Assembly (NCBI GenBank): GCA_964596645.1
Contig: CAZQVB010000002.1
Span: 1 to 64,000, forward strand
From: CAVQEK01 sp964596645
Lineage (GTDB): Bacteria; Bacteroidota; Bacteroidia; Cytophagales; Cyclobacteriaceae
DNA length: 64,000 nucleotides
Direction of reading: 5' to 3'
The notes beneath the pieces were generated by a model. The model worked only from the letters and a program-made list of their open reading frames with translations. It was not told the DNA's origin and searched no databases. The translations under genes were made by a program, and so were the position numbers. Of the stretch, positions 53,235 to 61,965 are shown one piece after another. The stretch's first letter is position 1; the number at the start of each line of letters is the position of its first letter.

Positions 53235-53273
53235 CGCAAGGGGCGCAAGGATGAATCGCAAAGGGCGCAAAGG
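53235..53273. repeat. Short direct repeat GCAAGGGGCGCAAGG type
   Basis: Two imperfect 16-17 base units, CGCAAGGGGCGCAAGG and CGCAAAGGGCGCAAAGG, six bases apart. Confidence 0.7.
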
Positions 53274-53348
53274 TTTTCTGTAATAGCCAGTATGATGTAC
53301 GCATTTATCAAAATTGAGGCAGCGTGTGCTTATAGAGACACACTCATC

Positions 53349-54542
53349 TCAACGGCTCATCAGCAATTTGGCCATTTTGTCAAAACCCCTCTTCATGGCT
53401 TCTGTCTGGGTAGTGCGGGCTTGTTCATAGGACTGTTGATCTATGGCAATGGCTGCCTGGTATTGCTGGAAGATGCGGTCGAAGTCTACCGCAAAGTCGT
53501 TGCCGGCTACTCCCCAGGTGCTCAGGTAGGCATCTAGTTTTTCAACTTTCAGCCCTACATGTGGCACGGCAAAGCTCAGAGCAGTGATGGCGCCATGTAG
53601 GCTTGTACCGATATAGGCTTTGGCATTGGCAATCAGGTACATAATGTCCCAAATGTTGTCGGCATCGAAGTAAGTGGCCAGGCACTGCATCAACTTGCGC
53701 ACAGCGGCAAGTGCTATGTGGTCGTCGTGATTGAGCGCCTTGCCGATGGGGCAGAGGCAAATGTCGGTCTGCCCTTCCTGAACAATTTTGTCCAGTTCCG
53801 CAGCAATGATCTTTTCCTTGCCGGTAGTGGTTTTTTTATTGATCTGAAAAAATACATACCTGCCTTTATTGCTTTCCACATAGTCTCGCACACCATCTGT
53901 CACGCGTTTTTCCAGCACAAGGAGCGGGTAAAACTCCGACATGAGTATGGCAGAGTCCGGCATCAGATCAGCCTGTACACCATGCGCCCGCAGGTTGTCG
54001 ACAGTGAGCTGGTCGCGCACGGCGTGGTAATCGGCCTGTTGCAGCTTTTCTTTTAAAAACGGATAACGGTGAAACTGTGCCTTCTGCAAGCCGGAGCCAC
54101 CGAGTGAATTCAGAATCACTGATTTTACCTGCGCAAAGTCTGATGGTGTAAAGGCAAATGGCAGGGTAGTCTTGCCACCCAACAGTGTTTTTGCTATTCC
54201 GTTGAGGTCGAGCACTTTCGAAAGTTTGACGTGGTGCTTATGTATGCGGGCGTAAAGAGGGTTGAGCGCCGAATAGAGAGAATGCCACGTGACGCCCAGG
54301 GCCTCGCCACCGGCTACGATTACGTGCACAGGGTCTCCGCTGCCATTGCACCGATCATAAAAGGCTTGGAGATTCTGCGTGGGTACACCGCCCACATTGG
54401 TAAGATCGCTCTGTACTAAGCCAAAATACTCGAATTGAGCCTCAAACGCATAGGTGCTCAGTTGCTGCTCTATGATCAGGGGGAAGAGGAGATCGCCATA
54501 GTTGTATCTGTCGAAAGCGCCGATGATCAGAATTTTTTCCAT
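53349..54542 (-). CDS. Polysaccharide pyruvyl transferase family protein
   Basis: A 397-residue transferase of the CsaB/WcaK superfamily that adds pyruvate ketals to sugars. The N-terminal motif MEKILIIGAFDRYNYGDLLFP (first 18 or so residues diagnostic) supports the ATG at 54542. The C-terminal part has AYIGTSLHGAITALSFAVPHV, the conserved HGA loop. It is divergent from the flippase and begins the exopolysaccharide locus on the opposite strand. Confidence 0.88.
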   Translation of the reverse strand: MEKILIIGAFDRYNYGDLLFPLIIEQQLSTYAFEAQFEYFGLVQSDLTNVGGVPTQNLQAFYDRCNGSGDPVHVIVAGGEALGVTWHSLYSALNPLYARIHKHHVKLSKVLDLNGIAKTLLGGKTTLPFAFTPSDFAQVKSVILNSLGGSGLQKAQFHRYPFLKEKLQQADYHAVRDQLTVDNLRAHGVQADLMPDSAILMSEFYPLLVLEKRVTDGVRDYVESNKGRYVFFQINKKTTTGKEKIIAAELDKIVQEGQTDICLCPIGKALNHDDHIALAAVRKLMQCLATYFDADNIWDIMYLIANAKAYIGTSLHGAITALSFAVPHVGLKVEKLDAYLSTWGVAGNDFAVDFDRIFQQYQAAIAIDQQSYEQARTTQTEAMKRGFDKMAKLLMSR

Positions 54543-54939
54543 AGTCAGAAAGTGTAGTGGCAAAGGAAAAGCTATTTATTTTAAAAATATCGACCTTGAT
54601 GGTGGCAAGTATATATTTGCGGTGGAAATAGCTCGAAGGGATAGTAGATTGGTAGATTGGTGGGATGGTAGACTGGTGAGGAAGCTGAAAGCTCAAAGGG
54701 ATAGTAGATTGGTAGACTGGTGGATTGGTAGACTCGTGAAGAAGCTCAGGGCTGAAAGCTCAAAGGAATAGTAGATTGGTAGATTGGTGAGGAAGCTGAA
54801 AGCTCAAAGTTTAAACTTCTGGCTGAAGGAGAGAAGCAAAATCCGTGGCAAGAGGCCGGACGGTTTATGATCGAACACTTCCTTGAACACTTGGCCGATG
54901 CGCGGGGGTAGACTATAATTTTGTTATTCAACCAACACT
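54543..54939. other. Divergent spacer with repeat array
   Basis: About 400 bases between the pyruvyl transferase (minus) and flippase (plus) genes. Bases 54637-54807 are a tandem repeat of the octamer plus AGCTGAAAGCTCAA motif; the rest shows nothing clear. Promoters for both directions must lie here. Confidence 0.7.
54637..54807. repeat. Three tandem units of octamer and AGCTGAAAGCTCAA
   Basis: Units at 54637-54696 (60), 54697-54763 (67) and 54764-54807 (44) begin AGGGATAGTAGATTGG or AGGAATAGTAGATTGG, run through TGGTAGAY octamers and end AAGCTGAAAGCTCAA (middle copy AGGGCTGAAAGCTCAA). Unit length differs by whole or part octamers, typical of slippage. Confidence 0.85.
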
Positions 54940-56469
54940 ATGGCAGAGGCATCGCCGCTCAAAAAAATTTTTTCGGGTTCGAGTTGGGGAATCGTTGCCA
55001 AGGTGCTGGATGCCCTGGCCAAGTTTGTCACCATACCCCTGCTGGTAAGCTTCTACGGCAAGGCCGATTATGCACTTATCGCACTGGCCTTCTCTCTCAA
55101 TGCTTACCTGCGCCTGATGGATATGGGCATGAATGTGGGCTCCGTGCGATTTTTTGCCATGTGGGAGTCCCGCTCCCGATACCAACGGATCAGCCGGGCA
55201 TCGCGCTCCAGCATGGTTTTTTATGGGGCGGTGGGCCTGGTCAATGCGCTGATATTTGTAGCCATGGCCCACTATGGCGACCGGTTTTTCAACCTCACGC
55301 AGGGTCAGATCCCCACCTACCGCATTATGATGTACATATTGGCCGCCAGCACCGTGTTCAACTGGCTGTCCAATGTGGTGGTGCAACTGCTCAGCGCCAA
55401 AGATGAGTTGGGCTATGTGAATAAGGTGACCATCATCAGCAGTGTGCTCAACTTTGCCACCGCCCTGGCCGCCATCCATTTCCGATGGTCGCTGCCGGTA
55501 TATTTTCTTTTTTATACCCTTTCGCTGCTCATCGTATTGCCTTTTTACATACACAGGCTCAAGGTGTATCCTGTCGGCATTGCTTCATTGCTCATGCCCA
55601 GGTGGGACGGCCCGGCCTTTCGGCAGATCATCGGCTACAGCATGGCCATATTTGCGATGGGGCTGTTTCAGTTTTCTGCCAACCAGCTCAGGCCCATACT
55701 GCTGGCCAGGTATGCCACCAACATCGATGTGCTTACCGACTATCGCGTCATTCAGACCATCGCCATGCTCATTATGTCCTTTGGCGCCATATTCCTGCAG
55801 GTGCTCATACCCACAGCGTCCAAAGCACATGCAGAAAAGGATCATCCGAAAATGGAAAAAATGGTATTTGAAGCCACCCGGTATATTTCCATATTTCTCA
55901 CGTTTGTGGTGTTCCTGCTCATCGCCAATGCCGACAGCCTTTTGCTGCTGTACATGGGCGAAGAATATGTACACCTGCATATTTGGCTCACCATGTGGCT
56001 GCTCACGCTGCTGCTCTCCATGCACAATACGCCGGTGGCCAGCCTGGCGCTGTCTTCGGGCAAAACCAAGGCATTAATATATTCCTCGGCTTTCAGTTGT
56101 ATCGTATCGTTGCCGGTAACGGTGGTGCTGGCCGACGAACTGGAGGTAGGAGCGGCCGTGATTGGCTACCTCGTGTACATGGTCATTCAGATTGGCTTTT
56201 TCTACCTGTACTACACCCCGAAGATATTGCAACTGAATAGCGGCCGCATCTTTGTAAAAGCTTTTGCGCCATCTGTGCTTGGTGCCTGTCTGGCACTGGC
56301 ACCGGCATATTTACTTAAAAAATGGTTGCACATGCCGCATGCCTTTTTAGACATTCTTATCGTCTCAGCCATTTTTATCACAATATTTGCGGGATTTCAC
56401 TTGATGTTCGTCACCAGGCCAAAAGAAATACTAGCATTGAAGCATAAACTGTTGAAGAATACCAAATGA
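54940..56469 (+). CDS. Polysaccharide flippase (Wzx/MOP superfamily)
   Basis: A 509-residue inner-membrane protein with 12-14 hydrophobic spans. It has the N-terminal pattern GIVAKVLDALAKFVTIPLLVSFYG and MDMGMNVGS common in Wzx-type lipid-linked oligosaccharide flippases. It starts the plus-strand exopolysaccharide operon; its stop overlaps the GT2 start. Confidence 0.85.
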   Translation: MAEASPLKKIFSGSSWGIVAKVLDALAKFVTIPLLVSFYGKADYALIALAFSLNAYLRLMDMGMNVGSVRFFAMWESRSRYQRISRASRSSMVFYGAVGLVNALIFVAMAHYGDRFFNLTQGQIPTYRIMMYILAASTVFNWLSNVVVQLLSAKDELGYVNKVTIISSVLNFATALAAIHFRWSLPVYFLFYTLSLLIVLPFYIHRLKVYPVGIASLLMPRWDGPAFRQIIGYSMAIFAMGLFQFSANQLRPILLARYATNIDVLTDYRVIQTIAMLIMSFGAIFLQVLIPTASKAHAEKDHPKMEKMVFEATRYISIFLTFVVFLLIANADSLLLLYMGEEYVHLHIWLTMWLLTLLLSMHNTPVASLALSSGKTKALIYSSAFSCIVSLPVTVVLADELEVGAAVIGYLVYMVIQIGFFYLYYTPKILQLNSGRIFVKAFAPSVLGACLALAPAYLLKKWLHMPHAFLDILIVSAIFITIFAGFHLMFVTRPKEILALKHKLLKNTK

Positions 56470-57419
56470 CAGGGCGCCTGCCATTCTCGATCTGTATATC
56501 CGCCTACAAGAGCAGACATCTGAAAGATTGCCTGGAGAGCATTCTTTCGCAAACGGTGGCCGATTTTGAGCTTATCGTGCTGAACGACCACTCGCCGGAG
56601 CCGGTCGCGGACATCGTGCACAGCTTTAGCGATGCCAGAATTCGCTACTACGAAAACGACATCAATACCGGTGCCCTGCGGCTGGTGCACAATTGGAACA
56701 AATGCCTGTGGCTGGCTGGCGGTGAGTATATCATGATCATGGGCGATGATGATCTGCTGGAGCCGGATTACCTGGAAGAGTTTCAAAGACTTATAGGCGC
56801 ACACCCGGGGCTGGAGGTATACCACTGCCGCAGCCAAATAATTGACGACAAAGGCACCACCCGAATGTTGTCCCCGGCCTGCCCGGCTTATGAAGATGTG
56901 TATGACGCTATTTGGCACCGGATCAACCGGTTGCGCTCCAGTTATATTTCTGATTTTGTATACAAAACGGATGGCTTGAAAGAGCGTGGCGGTTTTTACG
57001 ACCTTCCGCTGGCGTGGGGTTCTGACGACATCACTGCTTTTGTGGCAGCCGCCGAAAAGGGCATTGCGCACAGCCATAGGGCCGTTTTTAAGTACAGGAG
57101 CCATGGCCTGTCCATAAGCACCACCAGCAGCAATGGTTTGCACAAGCTCAAGGCCGACGCGGGCTATGCAGACTGGTTGCGGAAGTTTCTTGAGAAAAGG
57201 CCCGATCACCTGCGCGACGATACAGTATACCAACATCTGGTGCAAAAGCAGGATGAATACATGCAAAGTCGCAGGCGGTTTACCATGACCAAGCTTCTTC
57301 AGGCTTCTTCCAGATGGAATGCCTGGCGCTGGTACCGGCACAGAAGGGAGCTAGACCTGACGGTGAAAGATATAGCCGTAGCCCTGTTAAAAAGTTTGGG
57401 CAGGCGAATAGAGATATAG
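56466..57419 (+). CDS. Family 2 glycosyltransferase
   Basis: A 317-residue GT-A enzyme. The N-terminus FSICISAYKSRHLKDCLESILSQT and FELIVLNDHSPEP precede the metal DXD-type MGDDDLLEPDYLE near residue 93. It transfers a sugar in polysaccharide repeat-unit assembly. Overlaps the flippase stop by four bases. Confidence 0.9.
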   Translation: MTGRLPFSICISAYKSRHLKDCLESILSQTVADFELIVLNDHSPEPVADIVHSFSDARIRYYENDINTGALRLVHNWNKCLWLAGGEYIMIMGDDDLLEPDYLEEFQRLIGAHPGLEVYHCRSQIIDDKGTTRMLSPACPAYEDVYDAIWHRINRLRSSYISDFVYKTDGLKERGGFYDLPLAWGSDDITAFVAAAEKGIAHSHRAVFKYRSHGLSISTTSSNGLHKLKADAGYADWLRKFLEKRPDHLRDDTVYQHLVQKQDEYMQSRRRFTMTKLLQASSRWNAWRWYRHRRELDLTVKDIAVALLKSLGRRIEI

Positions 57420-57484
57420 AAGCTGGATTCAAACTTGTAAAATGTTTTCAAAACCTAAGAAGCAAATACCAACCTCACCACACT

Positions 57485-58546
57485 GTGCATATCATTTTCA
57501 ATCCGCCGGTAAATCCGGAAAATAAGTATGTGGAAATCATGGTGCAGCCGCTTGCCGAGGCGGGCTGGCAGGTGCATGCCCTCGATACTTTGTTTTCGAG
57601 TTGGTCACATTTTCGGTCGATCCGGCTGGTGCATCTGAACTGGTTTGAAAATGTGACCGATAGCAGTTATACGAACGCGCTGTACAGTTTTATAAAGAAA
57701 ATGTTGCTACTGCTCGTGCTCCGCTTTACCGGCAAAAAGCTTGTATGGACCATGCACAACCGCATGACGCACGAGAGAAGAACAGGCTTTTTTAGCCGTG
57801 CGCTCACCCGGCGATTATTCTCCCAGGCTGATGCCATCGTGATACACAGTGAGCAGTCGCGCGCGCTCTTGGCAGCGCGTGGTGTACAATCAAAAGTTCA
57901 CTACATACCCCATCCCGACTTCATCAATGTATACGGCCCCAGGGTAGGGCAGCCACCCTCCGGCCCAAGGCTCAGCTTGCTGTTTCTCGGCGTGATCAAG
58001 CCATACAAAAACATAGAATTGCTGATACAGGCAGCCGGTCACTTTCCAGATGCCGTCTCCCTTACATTGGCTGGCAAGGCCTATAGTGATGCGTACAAGC
58101 GGCAGATCGAAAAGCTTGCAGCATCGGCAAGTAACGTTTCGCTGAAGGCGGAGTTCATACCCGATCATCAGTTGCCGGTGCTCATTGGCCAGTGCGATCT
58201 GTTGGTGCTGCCCTACGACTTGCAAAGCAGCCTCAACTCCGGCACGGTATTGCTGGGCTTTTCCTATGGAAAAACAGTGATTTGTCCACGCATTGGCACA
58301 CTGGCCGATATGACGGCTATGCAGGAAAACTTCTATACCTACCACTACAATAGTAGTGAGGAGCATAGCCAAAAGCTGATAGAAATGATGGGGCGCGCCG
58401 TGGAAATGAAAAAGCAAAATGCTCGAAGTTTTGAAAAAATGGGCGAGGCCATGCTTGATTATGTACGCACAATGCACAGCAAGCAAAAGGCTACCGCTGC
58501 ACTGCAAAACATCTACCGTATGCTGCTGCAAACAGAGAATAAGTAG
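57485..58546 (+). CDS. Family 4-like glycosyltransferase
   Basis: A GT-B fold enzyme. The open frame extends upstream to 57314 inside the GT2 gene, but that part is a shadow, and the chain becomes protein-like at VHIIFNPPVNPENKY, so a GTG start at 57485 is proposed (ATG at 57539 is an alternative). C-terminal features are LLFLGVIKPYKNIELLIQA and the donor-site LLVLPYDLQSSLNSGTVLL. Lies four bases before the next GT gene start. Confidence 0.8.
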   Translation: MHIIFNPPVNPENKYVEIMVQPLAEAGWQVHALDTLFSSWSHFRSIRLVHLNWFENVTDSSYTNALYSFIKKMLLLLVLRFTGKKLVWTMHNRMTHERRTGFFSRALTRRLFSQADAIVIHSEQSRALLAARGVQSKVHYIPHPDFINVYGPRVGQPPSGPRLSLLFLGVIKPYKNIELLIQAAGHFPDAVSLTLAGKAYSDAYKRQIEKLAASASNVSLKAEFIPDHQLPVLIGQCDLLVLPYDLQSSLNSGTVLLGFSYGKTVICPRIGTLADMTAMQENFYTYHYNSSEEHSQKLIEMMGRAVEMKKQNARSFEKMGEAMLDYVRTMHSKQKATAALQNIYRMLLQTENK

Positions 58547-58549
58547 CCC

Positions 58550-59749
58550 ATGAAGATACTCTACATCAACACGCTGTACAGCCCCATGGTGATGGGCGGG
58601 GCGGAGATATCCATCAAATTGCTGGTAGAGGGCATACAAGCTTCGGGTATGGAGGTGGCTGTACTTTGCCTCAGCCCCGGGAAAGGGCTCACCTCAGACA
58701 CCGTAGATGGCGTGAAGGTGTACAGGGCAGGCTTAAAGAATATTTACTGGCCCTACACTACTCAGCACCCGCCCGCTATCGCCCGGCTGGCCTGGCATGT
58801 TGTCGACCACCACAACGCAGCCATGAAGGCATACGTGCGGCAGGTGATGGCGCTGGAAAAGCCCGATGTTGTATCCTGCCACAACCTGGCTGGCTGGTCG
58901 GCGGCAGTATGGGGCGAAGTGAAAAGCCATGATGTGCCATTGATACAGGTGCTCCACGATTTGTACCTGTTGTGCGCCAATAGCAATATGCACAAAGGCG
59001 GTGTGGCATGCGAGAAGCAATGCATGCGCTGCAAGATTTTTCGCGCCGGTCATGCCAGCCGGTCGAGGCAGGTAGATGCCGTAGTGGGCATCAGTAAAAG
59101 CATACTCGATCGGTTCGCGCACGCCGGCTATTTCGCTGAGGCGCAGCAGCACGTGATTCACAATGCCCGGGCTATAGCCACCACGGGCAAACCGCGCCAA
59201 CGGCTGGCCGGGCAGCCAGTACGGGTGGGATATCTCGGCACACTCTCCAGAATAAAGGGCGTGGAATGGCTTGTTACTTCTTTTAAATCGCTCGCCATAG
59301 ATGCCACGCTGCACATTGCCGGAAAAGGCCGTGAGGGCTATGTGAAAAAACTACAGCAGCTTGCCGATGATGAGCGAATAGAGTTTGCCGGATATGTATC
59401 GGCGGCAGATTTTCTTAACACTGTAGATGTGCTGGTGGTGCCGTCCTTGTGGCAGGAGCCGCTGGGTATGGTGGTGATAGAAGCAATGGCACACCATGTG
59501 CCTGTGATCGCCAATCGTGTGGGCGGCATGCAGGAAACTGTGATCGACGAAGTAAACGGCCTGTTTTGTGATGACAAGGAACCGGATTCGCTGCGCATGG
59601 CCATAGAAAGATTATACCATGATGTGGCGCTGTACAACAAGCTTAGTGCCTCCGCACGCAGCTCAGTGGCCGGTATACTTGATACAAATCGTATGATAAA
59701 CGCATATAAAAAGGTGGTGGAATCGGTTACTCAGACCATAGAGATTTGA
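58550..59749 (+). CDS. Family 4 glycosyltransferase
   Basis: A 399-residue GT-B enzyme with N-terminal acceptor motif NTLYSPMVMGGAEIS and C-terminal nucleotide-sugar signature LVVPSLWQEPLGMVVIEAMA (E-x7-E). VGYLGTLSRIKGVEWL marks the linker strand. Stop overlaps the following gene start as TTGA. Confidence 0.92.
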   Translation: MKILYINTLYSPMVMGGAEISIKLLVEGIQASGMEVAVLCLSPGKGLTSDTVDGVKVYRAGLKNIYWPYTTQHPPAIARLAWHVVDHHNAAMKAYVRQVMALEKPDVVSCHNLAGWSAAVWGEVKSHDVPLIQVLHDLYLLCANSNMHKGGVACEKQCMRCKIFRAGHASRSRQVDAVVGISKSILDRFAHAGYFAEAQQHVIHNARAIATTGKPRQRLAGQPVRVGYLGTLSRIKGVEWLVTSFKSLAIDATLHIAGKGREGYVKKLQQLADDERIEFAGYVSAADFLNTVDVLVVPSLWQEPLGMVVIEAMAHHVPVIANRVGGMQETVIDEVNGLFCDDKEPDSLRMAIERLYHDVALYNKLSASARSSVAGILDTNRMINAYKKVVESVTQTIEI

Positions 59750-60951
59750 CAACGCAACACTCAGCAGGTTTTGTGGTAAAAGGCATCCGCCTGTCGGAGC
59801 TGCTGTTTGGCTTAGCAGTGTTGTCCATCTTCTTTCCATTTAAGATATACCCGCTGTTTTTTGTCATAGGCGCTGTGTTTTTCTTTACAGAACACAGAAA
59901 AACAGGCTTTCCGCTGTGGGCGATATTTCTGTCAATTTTCACTCTTTATGCTATTTCCAGCTTGTTTTTGCAGCATGCCTATGTGGTTTTTCCATGGCGG
60001 GAGGTGGCAAAGATGTGTGTGAACTTTGTGTTTCTCTTCTTTGCAACCACTTGGCTGGCAGGGCGCGACAACCGTCGCTTGATCTCTCTGCTCGATAGTA
60101 TTTTTCACCTGATCTTTCTGCTGGTTTTCATCCAACTGCTGCTCTACCACGAAGCATATGATTTTCGGCTGATTTTCGGCAGCAGCTCTTCCGGCGAGGC
60201 CAGCGCGCTGTACAATAAGGATTTGTATTTCTGGGGATTGGCCGATAAAAATATGTTTGGCGCCCGCATCGCCCTGCTGGGTTTCGCTTACATACTGCTG
60301 CCCGTGCTGCAGCGCAATAAGATTGCATGGTGGCGTATAACCTTTATTTTCATTTTGGCCTATCTCTCCTTGTCGCGTACACCGATAGTGGCACTGCTCC
60401 TTGGCTGCGGCGGCCTTTTATGGTTTTCGGCAAGCAGACCATGGCGTATAGCCATGCTGGCCCTGGCCGCGGTGGCATTGCCTTTTGTTTTGTTCGAAGT
60501 ACTTCGGGTAGATACCATTACTGCCTCCAACGACGGCATGGGCGTTCGCCTGGTGTATTGGAAAGCCTTTTTTCAGCATTTCAACGTCATACCCATCTGG
60601 GGCGTGGGCTTCATGGGGGCGCCGGCTTTTCTCAGTCAGCATGCCCAATTCTATCATGGCGAGCCACACATTCACAACACCTTTATGTCGGCCTACCTGG
60701 AGCTGGGCATTATCGGGTTTCTTTCCTACATACTGTTCCTGATATTTTTCTTCAGGGTTTGTGTCCGGCACACCGACAACCTTCTTTTTTGGTTCATTGC
60801 CCTGGTGCCACTTCTGGCCATCATGATGATCCTGTACTCCGGCTACGACAATGACGTGGTCATCTACATGCTGCTGATCGTACTGCTGGGTTATTATCGA
60901 CCGGTAAGATTTAACACATTGCGCGCAAAGCTATGGCACAAAAAATACTGA
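59746..60951 (+). CDS. O-antigen ligase/polymerase-like membrane protein (Wzy)
   Basis: A 401-residue membrane protein with about 10-12 spans and a large periplasmic loop holding GEPHIHNTFMSAYLELGIIGF, the hydrophilic loop expected of Wzy/WaaL proteins. The start is taken as TTG at 59746, overlapping the preceding TGA, as for the carrier at 36206. It probably polymerises or ligates the repeat unit. Confidence 0.82.
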   Translation: MTTQHSAGFVVKGIRLSELLFGLAVLSIFFPFKIYPLFFVIGAVFFFTEHRKTGFPLWAIFLSIFTLYAISSLFLQHAYVVFPWREVAKMCVNFVFLFFATTWLAGRDNRRLISLLDSIFHLIFLLVFIQLLLYHEAYDFRLIFGSSSSGEASALYNKDLYFWGLADKNMFGARIALLGFAYILLPVLQRNKIAWWRITFIFILAYLSLSRTPIVALLLGCGGLLWFSASRPWRIAMLALAAVALPFVLFEVLRVDTITASNDGMGVRLVYWKAFFQHFNVIPIWGVGFMGAPAFLSQHAQFYHGEPHIHNTFMSAYLELGIIGFLSYILFLIFFFRVCVRHTDNLLFWFIALVPLLAIMMILYSGYDNDVVIYMLLIVLLGYYRPVRFNTLRAKLWHKKY

Positions 60952-61925
60952 TCGATGGCCGCTGGGACGGCGACACGGGCATAGGCAGGCTGTATCGCGA
61001 GGTGATGCAGCGCACACCAGAGCATATTGCGCGGCAGTACGTCACCAGCAATATGCGCCTGGGCCATCCGCTCACACCACTGATGCTCAGCAGGGCCATC
61101 ATAAAGTCGTCGGCCGACGTATTCTATAGCCCGTCGTTTATGCCGCCATTGTATTCGGGCATACCCTTCGTGTGCACCATTCACGACCTGATGCACCTGT
61201 ATTATTACTCCAGTTTTCACCGCTGGTATTATAAGTATGTAATAGCCCGATTGGCCGGAAAGGCCAAAAAGATCATCACCGTGTCACACTACAGCAAGCG
61301 GCAGCTGGTGGAGCTTTTGGGTATAGATGATGCGCGCATAGCCGTGGTGTACAATGGTGTTGATGCGCGATTTTCTCTCAATAATGAAAGAGCCCAACTT
61401 GGAGCCCCTTACTTTCTGTATGTTGGAAATCGCCGGCCGTACAAGAACGTGCCTGCCATGTTGCAGGCCTTTTCCTCCGCCTGTATACCTGACGACTTCA
61501 TATTTGCGCTGTCGGGCGAGCCCGATAAGGATCTGGGGCAGTTGATCAGGCAGTTGGGCATAGCGCACCGGGTGCGCTTCTTGGGCTTTATTCCGGAGCA
61601 TGATTTGCCAAAATATTATAAGGGCGCCTACGCTACCCTCTTTGTTTCGAAAATGGAAGGCTTTGGACTTCCCCTGTTGGAATCTATGGCAAGCGGCACA
61701 CCGGTGCTCACATCTTCGGTAAGCTCGATGCCAGAGCTTGCCGGAGGTGCAGCCTTATGCGTAGATCCACATAGCGTAGAGGCCATACGGGTGGGAATGG
61801 AGAAACTGGTAGATGACAAGCAGTTATACCAACAATGCGCACAAAGGGGGCTGGAAAGGGCATTGCCATTTACCTGGGATACCACCGCACAGCAGACCTG
61901 GTCGGTGGTATTGGATGCACATTGA
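60933..61925 (+). CDS. Family 4 glycosyltransferase (mannosyltransferase-like)
   Basis: A 330-residue GT-B enzyme starting MAQKILIDGRWDGDTGIGR. HDLMHLYYYS and ITVSHYSKRQLVELLGI are typical of GT4 mannosyl/rhamnosyltransferases; LFVSKMEGFGLPLLESMASGTPVL is the donor-site signature. Overlaps the preceding Wzy gene end by 19 bases. Confidence 0.92.
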   Translation: MAQKILIDGRWDGDTGIGRLYREVMQRTPEHIARQYVTSNMRLGHPLTPLMLSRAIIKSSADVFYSPSFMPPLYSGIPFVCTIHDLMHLYYYSSFHRWYYKYVIARLAGKAKKIITVSHYSKRQLVELLGIDDARIAVVYNGVDARFSLNNERAQLGAPYFLYVGNRRPYKNVPAMLQAFSSACIPDDFIFALSGEPDKDLGQLIRQLGIAHRVRFLGFIPEHDLPKYYKGAYATLFVSKMEGFGLPLLESMASGTPVLTSSVSSMPELAGGAALCVDPHSVEAIRVGMEKLVDDKQLYQQCAQRGLERALPFTWDTTAQQTWSVVLDAH

Positions 61926-61965
61926 TAGAGAATGAACAGAAGCAAGAACCAACGATAAAGGATAT

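Larger units (their letters stand above)
53049..53348. other. Rnf operon upstream region
   Basis: Contains a CRP/FNR-like palindrome (53164-53177), an adjacent minus-strand TATTTTTC (53156-53163, one base off the -7 consensus), and a short direct repeat (53235-53250 and 53257-53273). No gene. Confidence 0.6.

Noticed and set aside
54502..54771. 89-codon frame with repeated RLVDWW segments
   Set aside because: It is the in-frame reading of the octamer repeat and overlaps the pyruvyl transferase start; the period of 8 shifts frame between units, unlike real coding repeats.
57314..57484. Upstream part of the GT4 frame
   Set aside because: Overlaps the GT2 gene in another frame and lacks GT character until the GTG at 57485.
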